Source: Sediminibacterium sp.
GTDB taxonomy: Bacteria > Bacteroidota > Bacteroidia > Chitinophagales > Chitinophagaceae
Reading direction: 5' to 3'
Length of the DNA: 64,000 nt
NCBI GenBank assembly: GCA_030726065.1
Contig: JANREK010000034.1
Coordinates: forward strand, 1-64,000
Below, in pieces: positions 18,930-27,560 of the stretch (position 1 is the first letter of the stretch; each line of letters starts with the position of its first letter). Below the pieces are notes generated by a model. That model searched no databases and was not told the DNA's origin. It saw only the letters and a list, made by a program, of their open reading frames with translations. The position numbers and the translations under genes are program-made.

Positions 18930-19382
18930 ATGGCACTAATTAATTGTACTGAATGTAATAGGGAAATATCTGATAAAGCTCAGACATGTCCTGGTTGTGG
19001 GGCTCCAGTGGTATTTGTTTCTGAGGAAAGCACTAATACCCCAACAAAGGCTACTTACAACAGAAATACAGATACATTCTCTGGAACAAAACTATTAATT
19101 GTAAAACTTGCAATGAAGGCCATTCAAGAAATTGGATGGAAATTAGATCAGGCAAATGAAAATTTGGGACTGGTTACCTTTCAAACTGGTGTTACTTGGG
19201 GATCATGGAGTGGGGTTTCTTGCTCATTAAATATTGAGGAAATAAAAGAGTTTGAGTTTAGAGTGACAGGCACAGGCAAGCAGAATCTAAGTGGAGGACA
19301 GTTAATAGCATTAAACATCGGTAATGAAGCTCAAAGTAAAGCTAGAAAAGCAATTGACATGATGAAAGAATTAGGGAAATAA
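18930..19382 (+). CDS. zinc-ribbon protein of unknown function
   Basis: 150 residues. An N-terminal zinc ribbon (INCTECNREISDKAQTCPGC, four cysteines in two CxxC pairs at residues 6, 9, 20 and 23) is followed by a linker rich in T, S and N. A C-terminal alpha/beta domain of about 95 residues (LAMKAIQEIGWKLDQANENL onward, ending MMKELGK) resembles small domains found after zinc ribbons in other proteins, but I do not know its function. There is no membrane segment. The gene lies in the decayed zone yet has an intact frame and both CxxC pairs, so it is probably expressed. Confidence 0.7.
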   Translation: MALINCTECNREISDKAQTCPGCGAPVVFVSEESTNTPTKATYNRNTDTFSGTKLLIVKLAMKAIQEIGWKLDQANENLGLVTFQTGVTWGSWSGVSCSLNIEEIKEFEFRVTGTGKQNLSGGQLIALNIGNEAQSKARKAIDMMKELGK

Positions 19383-19434
19383 GGTTAATTATAATGTACT
19401 TATATTTAGTTACAAATTATTCAAACTGCAATAC

Positions 19435-19887
19435 ATGGTCAGAAATTTCAATATTAGGAGTTCATTAATATATTTTATTATTATATCAATTTTACTAAAT
19501 TCATGCAGTAAAAAAGAAACAATTGAGCCCCCATTGACTGCATCAAATTTAAAAGGTTCTTTAGGTCCAAATAATACAATCATTTTATCATGGGTTGATA
19601 ATTCTTTAAATGAGACTGGGTTTAAAGTTGAAAGAAAAATTACAACTAGCTGGGAATTAATGGCAACTACAGGAAAAGATGTTGGGGGATATATTGATTC
19701 TAATTTAGTCTTGGGCACTACATATTTATATAGAGTATACCCATTTAATTCAAGCGGAACTTCGCAATCTTACTCGAATGAAATTTCTATCTCAGCTACT
19801 TTTTCCCCTTCATTATCAACACTTGAAATTTTTAAAATTAATTATATATCTGCATATTCATTAGGTAGTATAATTAACAATCTTTAG
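19435..19887 (+). CDS. lipoprotein with one FN3 domain, probably shortened at its C-terminus
   Basis: 150 residues. A signal peptide with a lipobox (ISILLNSCSKK; Cys at residue 25) predicts a lipid-anchored envelope protein. A fibronectin type III domain spans about 35-122 (TASNLKG, WVDNSLNETGFKVERK, YLYRVYPFNSSGTSQSYSNE). The last 25 residues (SPSLSTLEIFKINYISAYSL onward) read like the opening strands of a further repeat domain but stop abruptly at TAG. Beyond the stop a different frame stays open for 31 codons. In intact relatives such lipoproteins are longer, so this may be a truncated or decaying gene. TATATTTA near 19402 is a one-mismatch promoter box. Confidence 0.65.
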   Translation: MVRNFNIRSSLIYFIIISILLNSCSKKETIEPPLTASNLKGSLGPNNTIILSWVDNSLNETGFKVERKITTSWELMATTGKDVGGYIDSNLVLGTTYLYRVYPFNSSGTSQSYSNEISISATFSPSLSTLEIFKINYISAYSLGSIINNL

Positions 19888-19973
19888 AGGAGAATTATAA
19901 TATAAGACAGTGGCAAATGGAAATTTCTAATAAGATTGAAGCTTGGGCTAATGAATCTATACCTTATAAATAG
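19878..19973 (+). pseudogene. possible residual C-terminal tail after the FN3 lipoprotein
   Basis: In a frame shifted relative to the lipoprotein, 31 codons stay open from just after a TAA to a TAG at 19971. They contain a plausible protein-like tail (MEISNKIEAWANESIPYK from the ATG at 19917). It may be the remnant of a longer gene whose middle was deleted, or chance. There is no family match I can name. Confidence 0.25.
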
Positions 19974-20004
19974 GCCTAAATGTTTTAACTATGTTTGACC
20001 AAAA

Positions 20005-20046
20005 TGAAAAAAGTCGCTGTAAACTCTTCATTTACAACGACCTTTT
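20005..20046 (-). terminator. intrinsic terminator of tRNA-Lys
   Basis: A stem of about 12 bp (GTCG-TGTAAA side at 20013-20023 pairing with TTTACA-CGAC at 20031-20041, one bulge/mismatch) with a 7-base loop. On the minus strand it is followed by TTTTTTC. It begins 12 bases past the tRNA 3' end. Confidence 0.75.
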
Positions 20047-20057
20047 ATCTGTTCTTG

Positions 20058-20130
20058 TGAACTGGCTGGGGCTCGAACCCAGGGCCCATACATTAAAAGT
20101 GTATTGCTCTACCAACTGAGCTACCAATTC
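20058..20130 (-). tRNA. tRNA-Lys (anticodon TTT)
   Basis: A 73-nt cloverleaf on the minus strand. The acceptor stem GAATTGG pairs with CCAGTTC (one G-U). The D-arm is GCTCAGTTGGTAGAGC. The anticodon loop is CTTTTAA with anticodon TTT, and the T-arm CTGGG-TTCGAGC-CCCAG is intact with discriminator A. CCA is not encoded. It has a consensus promoter upstream and a terminator downstream, so it is a self-contained single-tRNA unit. Confidence 0.95.
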
Positions 20131-20153
20131 TAACCGCCCTTTTTAGGGGAGTG

Positions 20154-20184
20154 CAAAAATAAGCATTAATAAAAACTATCCAAA
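20154..20184 (-). promoter_or_regulatory. consensus Bacteroidota promoter of tRNA-Lys
   Basis: On the minus strand TTTG (20184-20181) is followed after exactly 19 bases by TATTTTTG (20161-20154), matching TTTG-N19-TAnnTTTG. The tRNA 5' end lies 23 bases downstream. This is the best promoter match in the window. Confidence 0.75.
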
Positions 20185-20248
20185 TAAAAGGGGGTATTTA
20201 TTTTCCCCATTCAAATACCATATAAATACTTCATCTTCAAATAAGAAG

Positions 20249-20256
20249 TACATTTG
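20249..20256 (+). promoter_or_regulatory. Bacteroidota -7 box for the SDR gene
   Basis: TACATTTG, 15 bases before the ATG at 20272. The box overlaps the alternative TTG start at 20254, which argues against that start. Confidence 0.5.
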
Positions 20257-20271
20257 TGTAAACTCAAACTG

Positions 20272-21078
20272 ATGGCGGATTATAAAGATAAAATAGTTGT
20301 AATTACCGGCGGTTCTGACGGTATTGGGAAAGCTTTAGTAGCGCAGTTTTTGGCGCTTGGTGCAAAAGTTGCGACTTGTGGACGAACCCAAACTAAGTTG
20401 GATGATCTTGCGCGTGAATTTAATTCTTCTAGTTTATTGGTCATTGCTGCAGATGTTAGCCAACAATCTAATTGTACTTCATTTATAGAAAGAGTAGTAT
20501 CGCAATGGGGTACCATTGATATATTAATCAATAATGCAGGCATTTCCATGCGTGCATTGGTTCAAGATGTATCCATGGATACTTTAAAAAGGGTCATGGA
20601 CATCAATTTTTGGGGTTCGGTATATTGCACCAAGGCAGCTTTGCCTTTTATTACCCAAAACAAAGGGGTGATTGTGGGGGTTTCAAGTATTGCGGGGTAT
20701 AGAGGGCTTCCTGGCCGAAGCGGTTATTCTGCTTCAAAATATGCTTTAAACGGTTGGTTGGAAGCATTAAAAACGGAATTATACGGATCAGGCACCCATG
20801 TGATGTGGGTTTGCCCTGGATTTACCACTTCAAATATTCGAAATGCCGCTTTGGATAAGGATGCCAAAGCGCAAGGGGAGTCGCCTATGGATGAGGGTGA
20901 AATGATGTCCTCTAAGGAATGCGCTACACATATCATTGATGCTATCTCAAAAAGGAAGCGAACTTTAGTGCTGACATTTACTGGCAAAAGAACCGTGTTT
21001 ATGAATAAGTTTTTCCCGGCTTGGGCGGATAAATTAGTGCATCAATTCTTTTTTAAAGAGGGTAAATTAGTGAAGTAA
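20272..21078 (+). CDS. short-chain dehydrogenase/reductase
   Basis: 268 residues from the ATG chosen here. A classical SDR Rossmann fold is visible: the cofactor motif TGGSDGIGKA near residues 13-22, NNAG near residue 90, and a catalytic Ser-Tyr-Lys set in SSIAGYRGLPGRSGYSASK. The C-terminal ~40 residues, with FPAWADKLVHQFF, resemble membrane-peripheral SDRs related to 3-ketosphinganine reductase or YqjQ-type enzymes; the substrate is not certain. An upstream TTG would add six residues but falls inside the promoter box, so the ATG at 20272 is preferred. Confidence 0.85.
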   Translation: MADYKDKIVVITGGSDGIGKALVAQFLALGAKVATCGRTQTKLDDLAREFNSSSLLVIAADVSQQSNCTSFIERVVSQWGTIDILINNAGISMRALVQDVSMDTLKRVMDINFWGSVYCTKAALPFITQNKGVIVGVSSIAGYRGLPGRSGYSASKYALNGWLEALKTELYGSGTHVMWVCPGFTTSNIRNAALDKDAKAQGESPMDEGEMMSSKECATHIIDAISKRKRTLVLTFTGKRTVFMNKFFPAWADKLVHQFFFKEGKLVK

Positions 21079-21159
21079 ATGGGGCGGTTGAAAAGTGCGT
21101 AATAAATTAATAACCATCTATTTAAAATATACTGCTTAAATATTCGTTACAATTAAGGT

Positions 21160-21981
21160 ATGCCCGTTATAACATTAACATCAGATATTGGCCAAGCCGA
21201 TTTTATTATTGGCGCTGTTAAAGGGCAAATTTTGTCAACGATTCCGGATTGTACCATCGCTGACATTACGCATTATCTTTCTTCAAAAGATTACCAACAA
21301 GGGGCGTACATTTTTAATAATGCAGCAAAGTATTATCCAAAGGGGACCGTGCATATTGTGATGGTTAATTTTTTTCAAAATCCACAAGAGCATGTGTTGT
21401 TTGCGCATTTTAATGGGCACTTTTTTATCCTACCTGACAACGGATTTTTAACCATGATGCTGGGGTTAAAACCGGTGGATATCGTTAAAATAAACTGCAA
21501 AGGCGCCACCACATTTATTCAAATGTTAGATCGTGTGGTTGAATCGGTTGCTTACTTTTTTGCATCGGGTAATTTATCAGATGCAGGCGAGCCAGCGACA
21601 GAAATTTTAGAAATTTATCCAATGCAGCCAACCATTAATCCAAATTGGATGGAAGGACAAATTTTATTTATTGATCAGTTTGAAAATGTAGTGGTGAATA
21701 TTCGCAAGGAAGAATTTGATTTACATGCAAAAGGGCGATCGTTTAAAATTGTATTTACCCGCAATGAAACCATCGAAGTGTTGCGTAATAACTACGGGGA
21801 TGTGCCAGTGGCAGATAAAATGGCATGGTTTAATTCAGCAGGTTATTTAGAAATAGCAGTAAGGGGTGGTAATATGGCAGGCTTATTTGGCTTGAGTAAA
21901 TACGATGAAAACCAGCATAATAAGCAACGCCCCAACGATAATAAATGGTTTTTCCAGATGGTGCGGGTTTTCTTTGAGTAA
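21160..21981 (+). CDS. SAM hydroxide adenosyltransferase family protein (DUF62)
   Basis: 273 residues. Members of this family hydrolyse S-adenosylmethionine to adenosine and methionine; the fluorinase and chlorinase are relatives. The N-terminal motif ITLTSDIGQADFIIGAVKG, the HIVMVN strand, LPDNGFLTMML, and the C-terminal IDQFENVVVNI and FNSAGYLEIAV stretches follow the family order, with the expected N-terminal SAM-binding and C-terminal beta-barrel domains. I did not see the extra loop of the halogenases, so hydrolase is the default reading. Physiological role in Bacteroidota is unknown. Confidence 0.88.
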   Translation: MPVITLTSDIGQADFIIGAVKGQILSTIPDCTIADITHYLSSKDYQQGAYIFNNAAKYYPKGTVHIVMVNFFQNPQEHVLFAHFNGHFFILPDNGFLTMMLGLKPVDIVKINCKGATTFIQMLDRVVESVAYFFASGNLSDAGEPATEILEIYPMQPTINPNWMEGQILFIDQFENVVVNIRKEEFDLHAKGRSFKIVFTRNETIEVLRNNYGDVPVADKMAWFNSAGYLEIAVRGGNMAGLFGLSKYDENQHNKQRPNDNKWFFQMVRVFFE

Positions 21982-22043
21982 ACCAAGCGCATTTTGGGGT
22001 CAATAAGACAATGAATAGTTTTTTTGTTTTGCCTTTTTGGGGG

Positions 22044-22051
22044 TATTTTTG
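22044..22051 (+). promoter_or_regulatory. Bacteroidota -7 box for lpdA
   Basis: TATTTTTG, with a TTTG 17 bases further upstream (22023-22026). It lies between an upstream in-frame alternative start (22037) and the ATG at 22085, supporting the latter. Confidence 0.5.
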
Positions 22052-22084
22052 CTCCTCTTTAAATTAATAAAAATAAGTTATACA

Positions 22085-23494
22085 ATGGCATACGACGTAA
22101 TTGTTATTGGTAGTGGTCCTGGGGGTTATCCTGCAGCCATCCGTGCTTCTCAATTAGGCTTAAAAGTAGCTATTATTGAAAAGGAAAGTTTGGGGGGTGT
22201 TTGTTTGAACTGGGGATGTATTCCTACCAAGGCTTTAATAAAAAGTGCACAGGTTTATGATTATGTAAAGCATAGTGCAAACTATGGCATTACCACAACT
22301 GGAGTAAGCCATGATTTCGGCGCAGTGATTAAGCGTAGCCGTGGAGTTGCTGATAAAATGAGTAAAGGTGTTCAGTTTTTGATGAAGAAGAATAAGATTG
22401 ATGTGATCATGGGTTATGGTAAGGTGATGTCAAAAGGGAAAGTAGAAGTAAAAGATACGGAAGGAAAAACGCAGATCGTTGAAACTAAATATATCGTCAT
22501 TGCAACAGGTGGTCGCAGCCGTGAATTACCTAATTTAAAACAAGACGGTAAAAAAGTAATTGGCTATCGTGAAGCAATGGTATTGCCAACACAACCAAAA
22601 AGCATGATCATTGTTGGAAGTGGTGCAATAGGTGTTGAGTTTGCTTATGTATATAATAGCATGGGAACCAAAGTGACCATTGTTGAATTTTTACCAAGGA
22701 TAGTTCCTGTGGAAGATGAGGATATTTCAAGAGAATTAGAAAAGCAATATCGCAAACAAGGAATTGAAATCATGACAAATGCTTCTGTTGAATCCTTGGA
22801 TACTTCAGGTGCATTGGTTAAAGCAAAAGTGAAACAACTTGACGGATCTTTTGTAACCTTAGAAGCGGATATTGTTTTAAGTGCGGTGGGTTATGTTGCT
22901 AATATTGAAAATATTGGATTGGAACAAAACGGCATTAAGGCAGACAAGGGCCGTATCATTGTAGATAAATTTCAACAAACAAGTGTAGCAGGTATTTACG
23001 CCATTGGGGATTGTTCTCCTGGTCAAGCATTAGCGCACGTTGCCGCGAAGGAAGGAATTAACGCAGCAGAACATATTGCCTATCAAGAAAAAAAGCACGC
23101 ACATATACCGGAAGGCATTGATTATAATAATATTCCTGGTTGTACTTATTGTATTCCTGAAATTTCAAGTGTAGGTTATACTGAAAAAGCAGCAAAGGAA
23201 GCAGGTTACGAAATTAAAGTAGGTAAGTTCCCATTCATGGCAAGCGGAAAAGCAAGTGCAGCAGGTGCAACGGAAGGTTTTGTGAAAGTCATATTTGATG
23301 CAAAGTATGGTGAATTTTTAGGCTGCCATATGATTGGAATGAATGTGACTGAAATGATTGCAGAAGCAGTAGTCGCACGTAAGTTGGAAACAACTGCACA
23401 TGAAATTTTAAATGCAATTCATCCGCACCCAACTATGAGTGAAGGGTTAAAAGAGGCAGTAGCTGCGGCATATGGTGAAGCAATTGATATCTAA
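22085..23494 (+). CDS. lpdA: dihydrolipoyl dehydrogenase
   Basis: 469 residues from the chosen ATG (MAYDVIVIGSGPGGYP). This flavoprotein reoxidises lipoamide in 2-oxoacid dehydrogenase complexes and, in some bacteria, the glycine cleavage system. FAD motif GSGPGG is at 9-14 and the redox-active disulfide GGVCLNWGC holds C40 and C45. A second Rossmann motif GSGAIGVEFAYVY lies near 180, the GYVANIENIGLE and AIGDC stretches follow, and the HPHPTMSE motif with the catalytic His-Glu pair is close to the C-terminus. No E1/E2 genes are adjacent. A strong terminator follows. Confidence 0.94.
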   Translation: MAYDVIVIGSGPGGYPAAIRASQLGLKVAIIEKESLGGVCLNWGCIPTKALIKSAQVYDYVKHSANYGITTTGVSHDFGAVIKRSRGVADKMSKGVQFLMKKNKIDVIMGYGKVMSKGKVEVKDTEGKTQIVETKYIVIATGGRSRELPNLKQDGKKVIGYREAMVLPTQPKSMIIVGSGAIGVEFAYVYNSMGTKVTIVEFLPRIVPVEDEDISRELEKQYRKQGIEIMTNASVESLDTSGALVKAKVKQLDGSFVTLEADIVLSAVGYVANIENIGLEQNGIKADKGRIIVDKFQQTSVAGIYAIGDCSPGQALAHVAAKEGINAAEHIAYQEKKHAHIPEGIDYNNIPGCTYCIPEISSVGYTEKAAKEAGYEIKVGKFPFMASGKASAAGATEGFVKVIFDAKYGEFLGCHMIGMNVTEMIAEAVVARKLETTAHEILNAIHPHPTMSEGLKEAVAAAYGEAIDI

Positions 23495-23512
23495 CTAGAC
23501 AAAAAATATACC

Positions 23513-23554
23513 AATGGCTCGTAATTCAATCAGTTTGAATGCGAGCCATTTTTT
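23513..23554 (+). terminator. intrinsic terminator after lpdA
   Basis: A 9-bp perfect stem (AATGGCTCG at 23513-23521 with CGAGCCATT at 23542-23550) is extended inward by ATTCAA/TTGAAT and followed by a six-T run. It begins 19 bases after the lpdA stop. Confidence 0.85.
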
Positions 23555-23586
23555 AATTATTGGCAAAAGGAAAAATTAAGAAAAAA

Positions 23587-23603
23587 GTTGCATATAATGC
23601 AAC
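23587..23603 (+). promoter_or_regulatory. hairpin/operator-like inverted repeat before prfC
   Basis: GTTGCAT-ATA-ATGCAAC is a 7-bp perfect inverted repeat ending 12 bases before the prfC ATG. It lacks a T-run, so it is not a terminator. It could be an operator or a leader hairpin near the start codon. Confidence 0.35.
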
Positions 23604-23615
23604 ATTGCAAATAGC

Positions 23616-25202
23616 ATGAAGTACGAAAAAGAAATTAACAGGCGAAAAACATTCGCCATTATCTCTCACCCGGATGCAGGTAAAACTACTTTGACTGAAA
23701 AGTTATTGTTGTTTGGTGGTGCTATTCAAACAGCAGGTGCTGTTAAAAGTAATAAGATAAAGAAGCATGCGACTTCGGATTTTATGGAAATTGAAAGACA
23801 AAGAGGAATCTCGGTGGCAACTTCGGTAATGTCATTTGAGTATCAGAATATTTTAATTAATTTATTGGATACACCGGGGCACAAGGATTTTGCGGAAGAT
23901 ACCTATCGAACTTTAACTGCAGTGGATAGTGTTATATTGGTGATTGATAGTGTGAATGGGGTTGAGCCACAAACGAGGCGATTAATGGAAGTGTGTCGTA
24001 TGCGTACAACGCCAGTAATTGTTTTTATTAATAAGATGGATCGTGATGGTAAAAATCGATTTGACTTATTGGAGGAATTGGAGAATGAATTAAAATTATC
24101 GCTACATCCCATGACATGGCCGATTAATAGCGGTAAGGAATTTAAGGGGGTATATAATTTACATGATAAAAATTTAAGGTTGTTTGCAGCAAGTACAAAA
24201 GCGGAGGAGGAAGATATTGTTGCGATTCAAGATTTAGCAAGTCCGGTATTGCAGGAAAAGATTGGAGAACGAGATGCGGCAGTGTTGCGTGAAGATGTGG
24301 AGTTAATTGATGGTGTTTATGGGGCACTCAATGCAAGTGAATATTTAGAAGGTATAATTGCTCCTGTATTTTTTGGGTCCGCAGTAAACAATTTTGGTGT
24401 AAAGGAAATGTTGGATACGTTTATTCAAATTGCGCCTGTTCCAAGAGACAGAGAAACTAATGTACGAGAGGTAAAAGCAAATGAGGAGAGATTTAGTGGG
24501 TTTATATTTAAAATACACGCCAATTTAGATCCCAAGCATCGGGATCGTATCGCATTTATGCGGGTGTGTAGTGGTCGCTTTGAGCGAAATAAATATTTCA
24601 AGCATGTGCGCATGGATAAAGACGTTAGATTCACCAATCCGTATACTTTTTTAGCACGCAGTAAAGATATTATTGATGATGCTTATCCTGGCGATGTGGT
24701 GGGTTTATTTGATACAGGTAATTTTAAAATTGGAGATACCTTAACGGAAGGGGAAAAGTTTTATTTTACGGGTATTCCTACCTTCTCTCCTGAGATATTT
24801 AAGGAATTAGTGAACAAGGATCCAATGAAAACTAAGCAATTGGAAAAAGGGATACAGCAGTTAACTGACGAAGGCGTTGCGCAGTTGTTTACGCAGTTTG
24901 GGGGCAACAAAAAAATTATTGGTTGCGTTGGTGATTTACAATTTGAAGTAATACAGTATCGATTATTACAAGAATATGGCGCGGCTTGTGAATTTAGAAC
25001 CCTGCCATTTTATAAAGCATGTTGGTTAACTTCAAAGGATCAAAATAAGTTGAATGATTTTTTAAGATTTAAGCAACAAAATGCTGCGATGGATAAGGAT
25101 GAAGCACCAGTATACTTGGCGCAAAGCGAATGGTTCTTAAATACGGAGATTACGAATAATCCAGGTATTACATTTCATTTTACCAATGAGGTAAACAAAT
25201 AA
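23616..25202 (+). CDS. prfC: peptide chain release factor 3
   Basis: RF3 is a translational GTPase that removes RF1/RF2 from the ribosome after termination. 528 residues, typical. The P-loop SHPDAGKTT lies at residues 17-25, the switch I stretch with [12 protein letters not shown] near 54-65, DTPGHKDF near 88 and NKMD near 142. The RF3-specific C-terminal domains follow. The gene is followed after 12 bp by rimO on the same strand, so both are likely one transcript concerned with ribosome function. Confidence 0.95.
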   Translation: MKYEKEINRRKTFAIISHPDAGKTTLTEKLLLFGGAIQTAGAVKSNKIKKHATSDFMEIERQRGISVATSVMSFEYQNILINLLDTPGHKDFAEDTYRTLTAVDSVILVIDSVNGVEPQTRRLMEVCRMRTTPVIVFINKMDRDGKNRFDLLEELENELKLSLHPMTWPINSGKEFKGVYNLHDKNLRLFAASTKAEEEDIVAIQDLASPVLQEKIGERDAAVLREDVELIDGVYGALNASEYLEGIIAPVFFGSAVNNFGVKEMLDTFIQIAPVPRDRETNVREVKANEERFSGFIFKIHANLDPKHRDRIAFMRVCSGRFERNKYFKHVRMDKDVRFTNPYTFLARSKDIIDDAYPGDVVGLFDTGNFKIGDTLTEGEKFYFTGIPTFSPEIFKELVNKDPMKTKQLEKGIQQLTDEGVAQLFTQFGGNKKIIGCVGDLQFEVIQYRLLQEYGAACEFRTLPFYKACWLTSKDQNKLNDFLRFKQQNAAMDKDEAPVYLAQSEWFLNTEITNNPGITFHFTNEVNK

Positions 25203-25214
25203 TGCAAGTTTAAA

Positions 25215-26525
25215 ATGAAGTCAAAAACACTTACACAAAACAAAGTCAATATTATTACATTAGGTTGTAGTAAAAACTTAGTAGATAGTGAAATGTTGAG
25301 TGGTCAATTATTGGCCAATGAAATTGAGGTAGTACACGAAAATAAAAAACTAGACCACAATATCGTAGTGGTAAATACTTGTGGATTTATTGATAAAGCA
25401 AAAGAGGAAAGTGTCAATACGATATTGGAACAAGTAGCATTAAAGAAAAAAGGAAAGTTGGATAAGGTATATGTCACAGGTTGTTTGAGTGAAAGGTATC
25501 GTGGTGACTTAGCCTTGGAAATTCCAGAAGTGGACGCATGGTTTGGCACTATGGAATTGCCTTTAATGTTAAACCAATTAAATGCCGATTATAAAGCAGA
25601 GCTATTGGGAGAAAGATTATTAAGTACACCTTCGCATTATGCGTATTTAAAAATTAGTGAGGGTTGTAATCGTACCTGTTCATTTTGTGCGATTCCATTA
25701 ATGCGTGGCCAACATGTAAGTAAAACCATTGAGCAATTGGTGAGTGAAGCAGAAGGTTTGGTGAAAAAAGGAGTTAAGGAAGTAATGCTCATTGCGCAAG
25801 AATTAACTTATTACGGATTAGATATTTATAAGGAGCGAGCCTTGCCTAAATTGTTAAATGCATTAGCAGATGTAAAAGGATTGGAATGGATAAGATTGCA
25901 TTATGCATACCCTTCAAAATTTCCTTTGGAAGTATTGGATGTAATGCGTGAACGAGATAATATTTGTAAATACATTGATATTCCATTACAACATGCAAGT
26001 AATAATATGTTACAAGCCATGCGTCGCAATATCACCCGCGAGGAAATGGGGGAATTAATTACAGAAATTCGTAAACGTGTTCCAGGTATCGCTATTAGAA
26101 CCACATTAATTGCTGGTTTCCCAGGGGAAACATTGGAAGATATAGCGGAGTTAAAAGAATTTTTACAAGAGCATCAATTTGACCGTTTAGGCATATTCAC
26201 ATACAGTCACGAGGAAAATACAAGTGCCCATGATTTAGTGGATGATGTTCCAGCTGCCGAAAAACAACGTCGTGCCGAAGAAATTATGGAAGTGCAACAG
26301 GAAATAAGCTTAGCTAAAAATCAACAAAAGGAAGGACTGGTTTTAAAAGTGTTGGTGGATAAAAAAGAAGCAGGTCGTTATTTGGGTCGTACTGAATTTG
26401 ACAGTGTGGAGGTGGATAATGAAGTAGTTATTAATACCAAGAAAAAATTGAATATTGGTGAATTTGTGATGGTTAATATCACCAAGGCCTATGATTACGA
26501 TTTAGAAGGGGAATTGGTAGGGTAA
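25215..26525 (+). CDS. rimO: ribosomal protein S12 methylthiotransferase
   Basis: RimO is a radical SAM enzyme that adds a methylthio group to a conserved aspartate of ribosomal protein S12. 436 residues. The N-terminal MTTase domain carries three cluster cysteines (in TLGCSKN, VVNTCGF and VTGCLSERY), the radical SAM motif is CNRTCSFC near residues 151-158, and a C-terminal TRAM domain begins at about 370. The SKNLVDSE signature near the N-terminus separates RimO from MiaB. It follows prfC by 12 bp. Confidence 0.95.
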   Translation: MKSKTLTQNKVNIITLGCSKNLVDSEMLSGQLLANEIEVVHENKKLDHNIVVVNTCGFIDKAKEESVNTILEQVALKKKGKLDKVYVTGCLSERYRGDLALEIPEVDAWFGTMELPLMLNQLNADYKAELLGERLLSTPSHYAYLKISEGCNRTCSFCAIPLMRGQHVSKTIEQLVSEAEGLVKKGVKEVMLIAQELTYYGLDIYKERALPKLLNALADVKGLEWIRLHYAYPSKFPLEVLDVMRERDNICKYIDIPLQHASNNMLQAMRRNITREEMGELITEIRKRVPGIAIRTTLIAGFPGETLEDIAELKEFLQEHQFDRLGIFTYSHEENTSAHDLVDDVPAAEKQRRAEEIMEVQQEISLAKNQQKEGLVLKVLVDKKEAGRYLGRTEFDSVEVDNEVVINTKKKLNIGEFVMVNITKAYDYDLEGELVG

Positions 26526-26581
26526 TTCTGCGGTTTTTTTGTACATTAGTATTTCATTATAAAACATATAAAATTAATAAT

Positions 26582-27496
26582 ATGGCAATTGTATGGAAAG
26601 GGGTATTCCCCGCTATAACCACAAAGTTTACATCAGATGATACATTGGACCTTGATTTATTCAAGAAAAATTTGCAAGCACAATTAGATGCTGGTGTAAA
26701 TGGTATAATATTAGGGGGTTCTTTAGGAGAAGCCAGCGTATTAAGTAATGAAGAAAAGGAAATTTTAGTAAAGGAAACATTAGCATTTGTCAATGGCAAA
26801 GTTCCTGTAATCATTAATATAGCAGAAGGTAGTACAAGTGTAGCCGTTTCGTTGGCAAAAAATGCAAAATTATGGGGTGCACAAGGATTGATGTTATTGC
26901 CTCCGATGCGTTACAAATCAGATCATCGTGAGACGGTACAGTATTTTAAAGATATTGCTGCAGCTACTGATTTACCCATCATGATTTATAATAATCCAAT
27001 TGATTACAAAATAGATGTAACCATTGAAATGTTTACAGAATTAGCAACAGTGCCTACTATACAAGCTATTAAGGAATCAACGCGTGATTTAACCAATGTA
27101 ACAAGGTTGCGCAATGCCTTTGGAGATCGCTTCAGTATTTTATGTGGGGTGGATACATTAGCATTGGAGGAAATATTACTAGGCGCTGATGGTTGGGTTG
27201 CAGGGTTGGTTTGTGCATTCCCTGCAGAAACTGTTGCAATATTTAAATTAGCAAAAGCTGGTAAAATACAAGAGGCTATTAATATTTACAGATGGTTTAT
27301 GCCATTGTTGGAATTAGATATTCATGCTAAATTAGTTCAGTATATCAAATTTGCTGAATCTAAAACAGGCATTGGTTCTGAAACGGTACGTCGTCCAAGA
27401 TTGGCATTGGAAGGTGAGGAGCGTAAAAGAATTGAATCAATAATTGATAACGGGCTAAAAAATAGACCCACACTACCTGAATACTTAAGTTTATAA
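26582..27496 (+). CDS. DapA-superfamily lyase, probable 1-pyrroline-4-hydroxy-2-carboxylate deaminase
   Basis: 304 residues with the DHDPS/N-acetylneuraminate lyase TIM barrel: GGSLGEASVLSNEEK near 45-59, Tyr136 in IMIYNNP, and the Schiff-base Lys164 in IQAIKEST. By sequence alone this superfamily includes true dihydrodipicolinate synthase. The three genes downstream (semialdehyde dehydrogenase, 4-hydroxyproline epimerase and D-amino-acid dehydrogenase) make a deaminase of the hydroxyproline pathway far more likely. It would convert 1-pyrroline-4-hydroxy-2-carboxylate to 2-oxoglutarate semialdehyde plus ammonia. It is first in the plus-strand set and is followed by a hairpin. Confidence 0.82.
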   Translation: MAIVWKGVFPAITTKFTSDDTLDLDLFKKNLQAQLDAGVNGIILGGSLGEASVLSNEEKEILVKETLAFVNGKVPVIINIAEGSTSVAVSLAKNAKLWGAQGLMLLPPMRYKSDHRETVQYFKDIAAATDLPIMIYNNPIDYKIDVTIEMFTELATVPTIQAIKESTRDLTNVTRLRNAFGDRFSILCGVDTLALEEILLGADGWVAGLVCAFPAETVAIFKLAKAGKIQEAINIYRWFMPLLELDIHAKLVQYIKFAESKTGIGSETVRRPRLALEGEERKRIESIIDNGLKNRPTLPEYLSL

Positions 27497-27512
27497 TTAT
27501 TAAATGTTTTAT

Positions 27513-27560
27513 ATGGCTATACCCTTTATTTTTTAAATGGGTATAGCCATTTCTAATTTT
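27513..27560 (+). terminator. hairpin inside the hydroxyproline gene set
   Basis: A 12-bp perfect stem (ATGGCTATACCC at 27513 pairing with GGGTATAGCCAT ending at 27550) is followed by TTCTAATTTT. The T-tract is interrupted, so termination may be partial. TAATTTTC at 27554-27561 is a one-mismatch -7 box that could restart transcription for the next gene. Confidence 0.55.

Noticed and set aside
20035-20155. Integration (att) site at the tRNA-Lys 3' end
   Set aside because: No second copy of the tRNA 3' sequence and no integrase gene were found in the neighbouring decayed zone.
26582-27496. Calling this gene dihydrodipicolinate synthase (lysine synthesis)
   Set aside because: The fold allows it, but three adjacent hydroxyproline-pathway genes make the deaminase role more likely.
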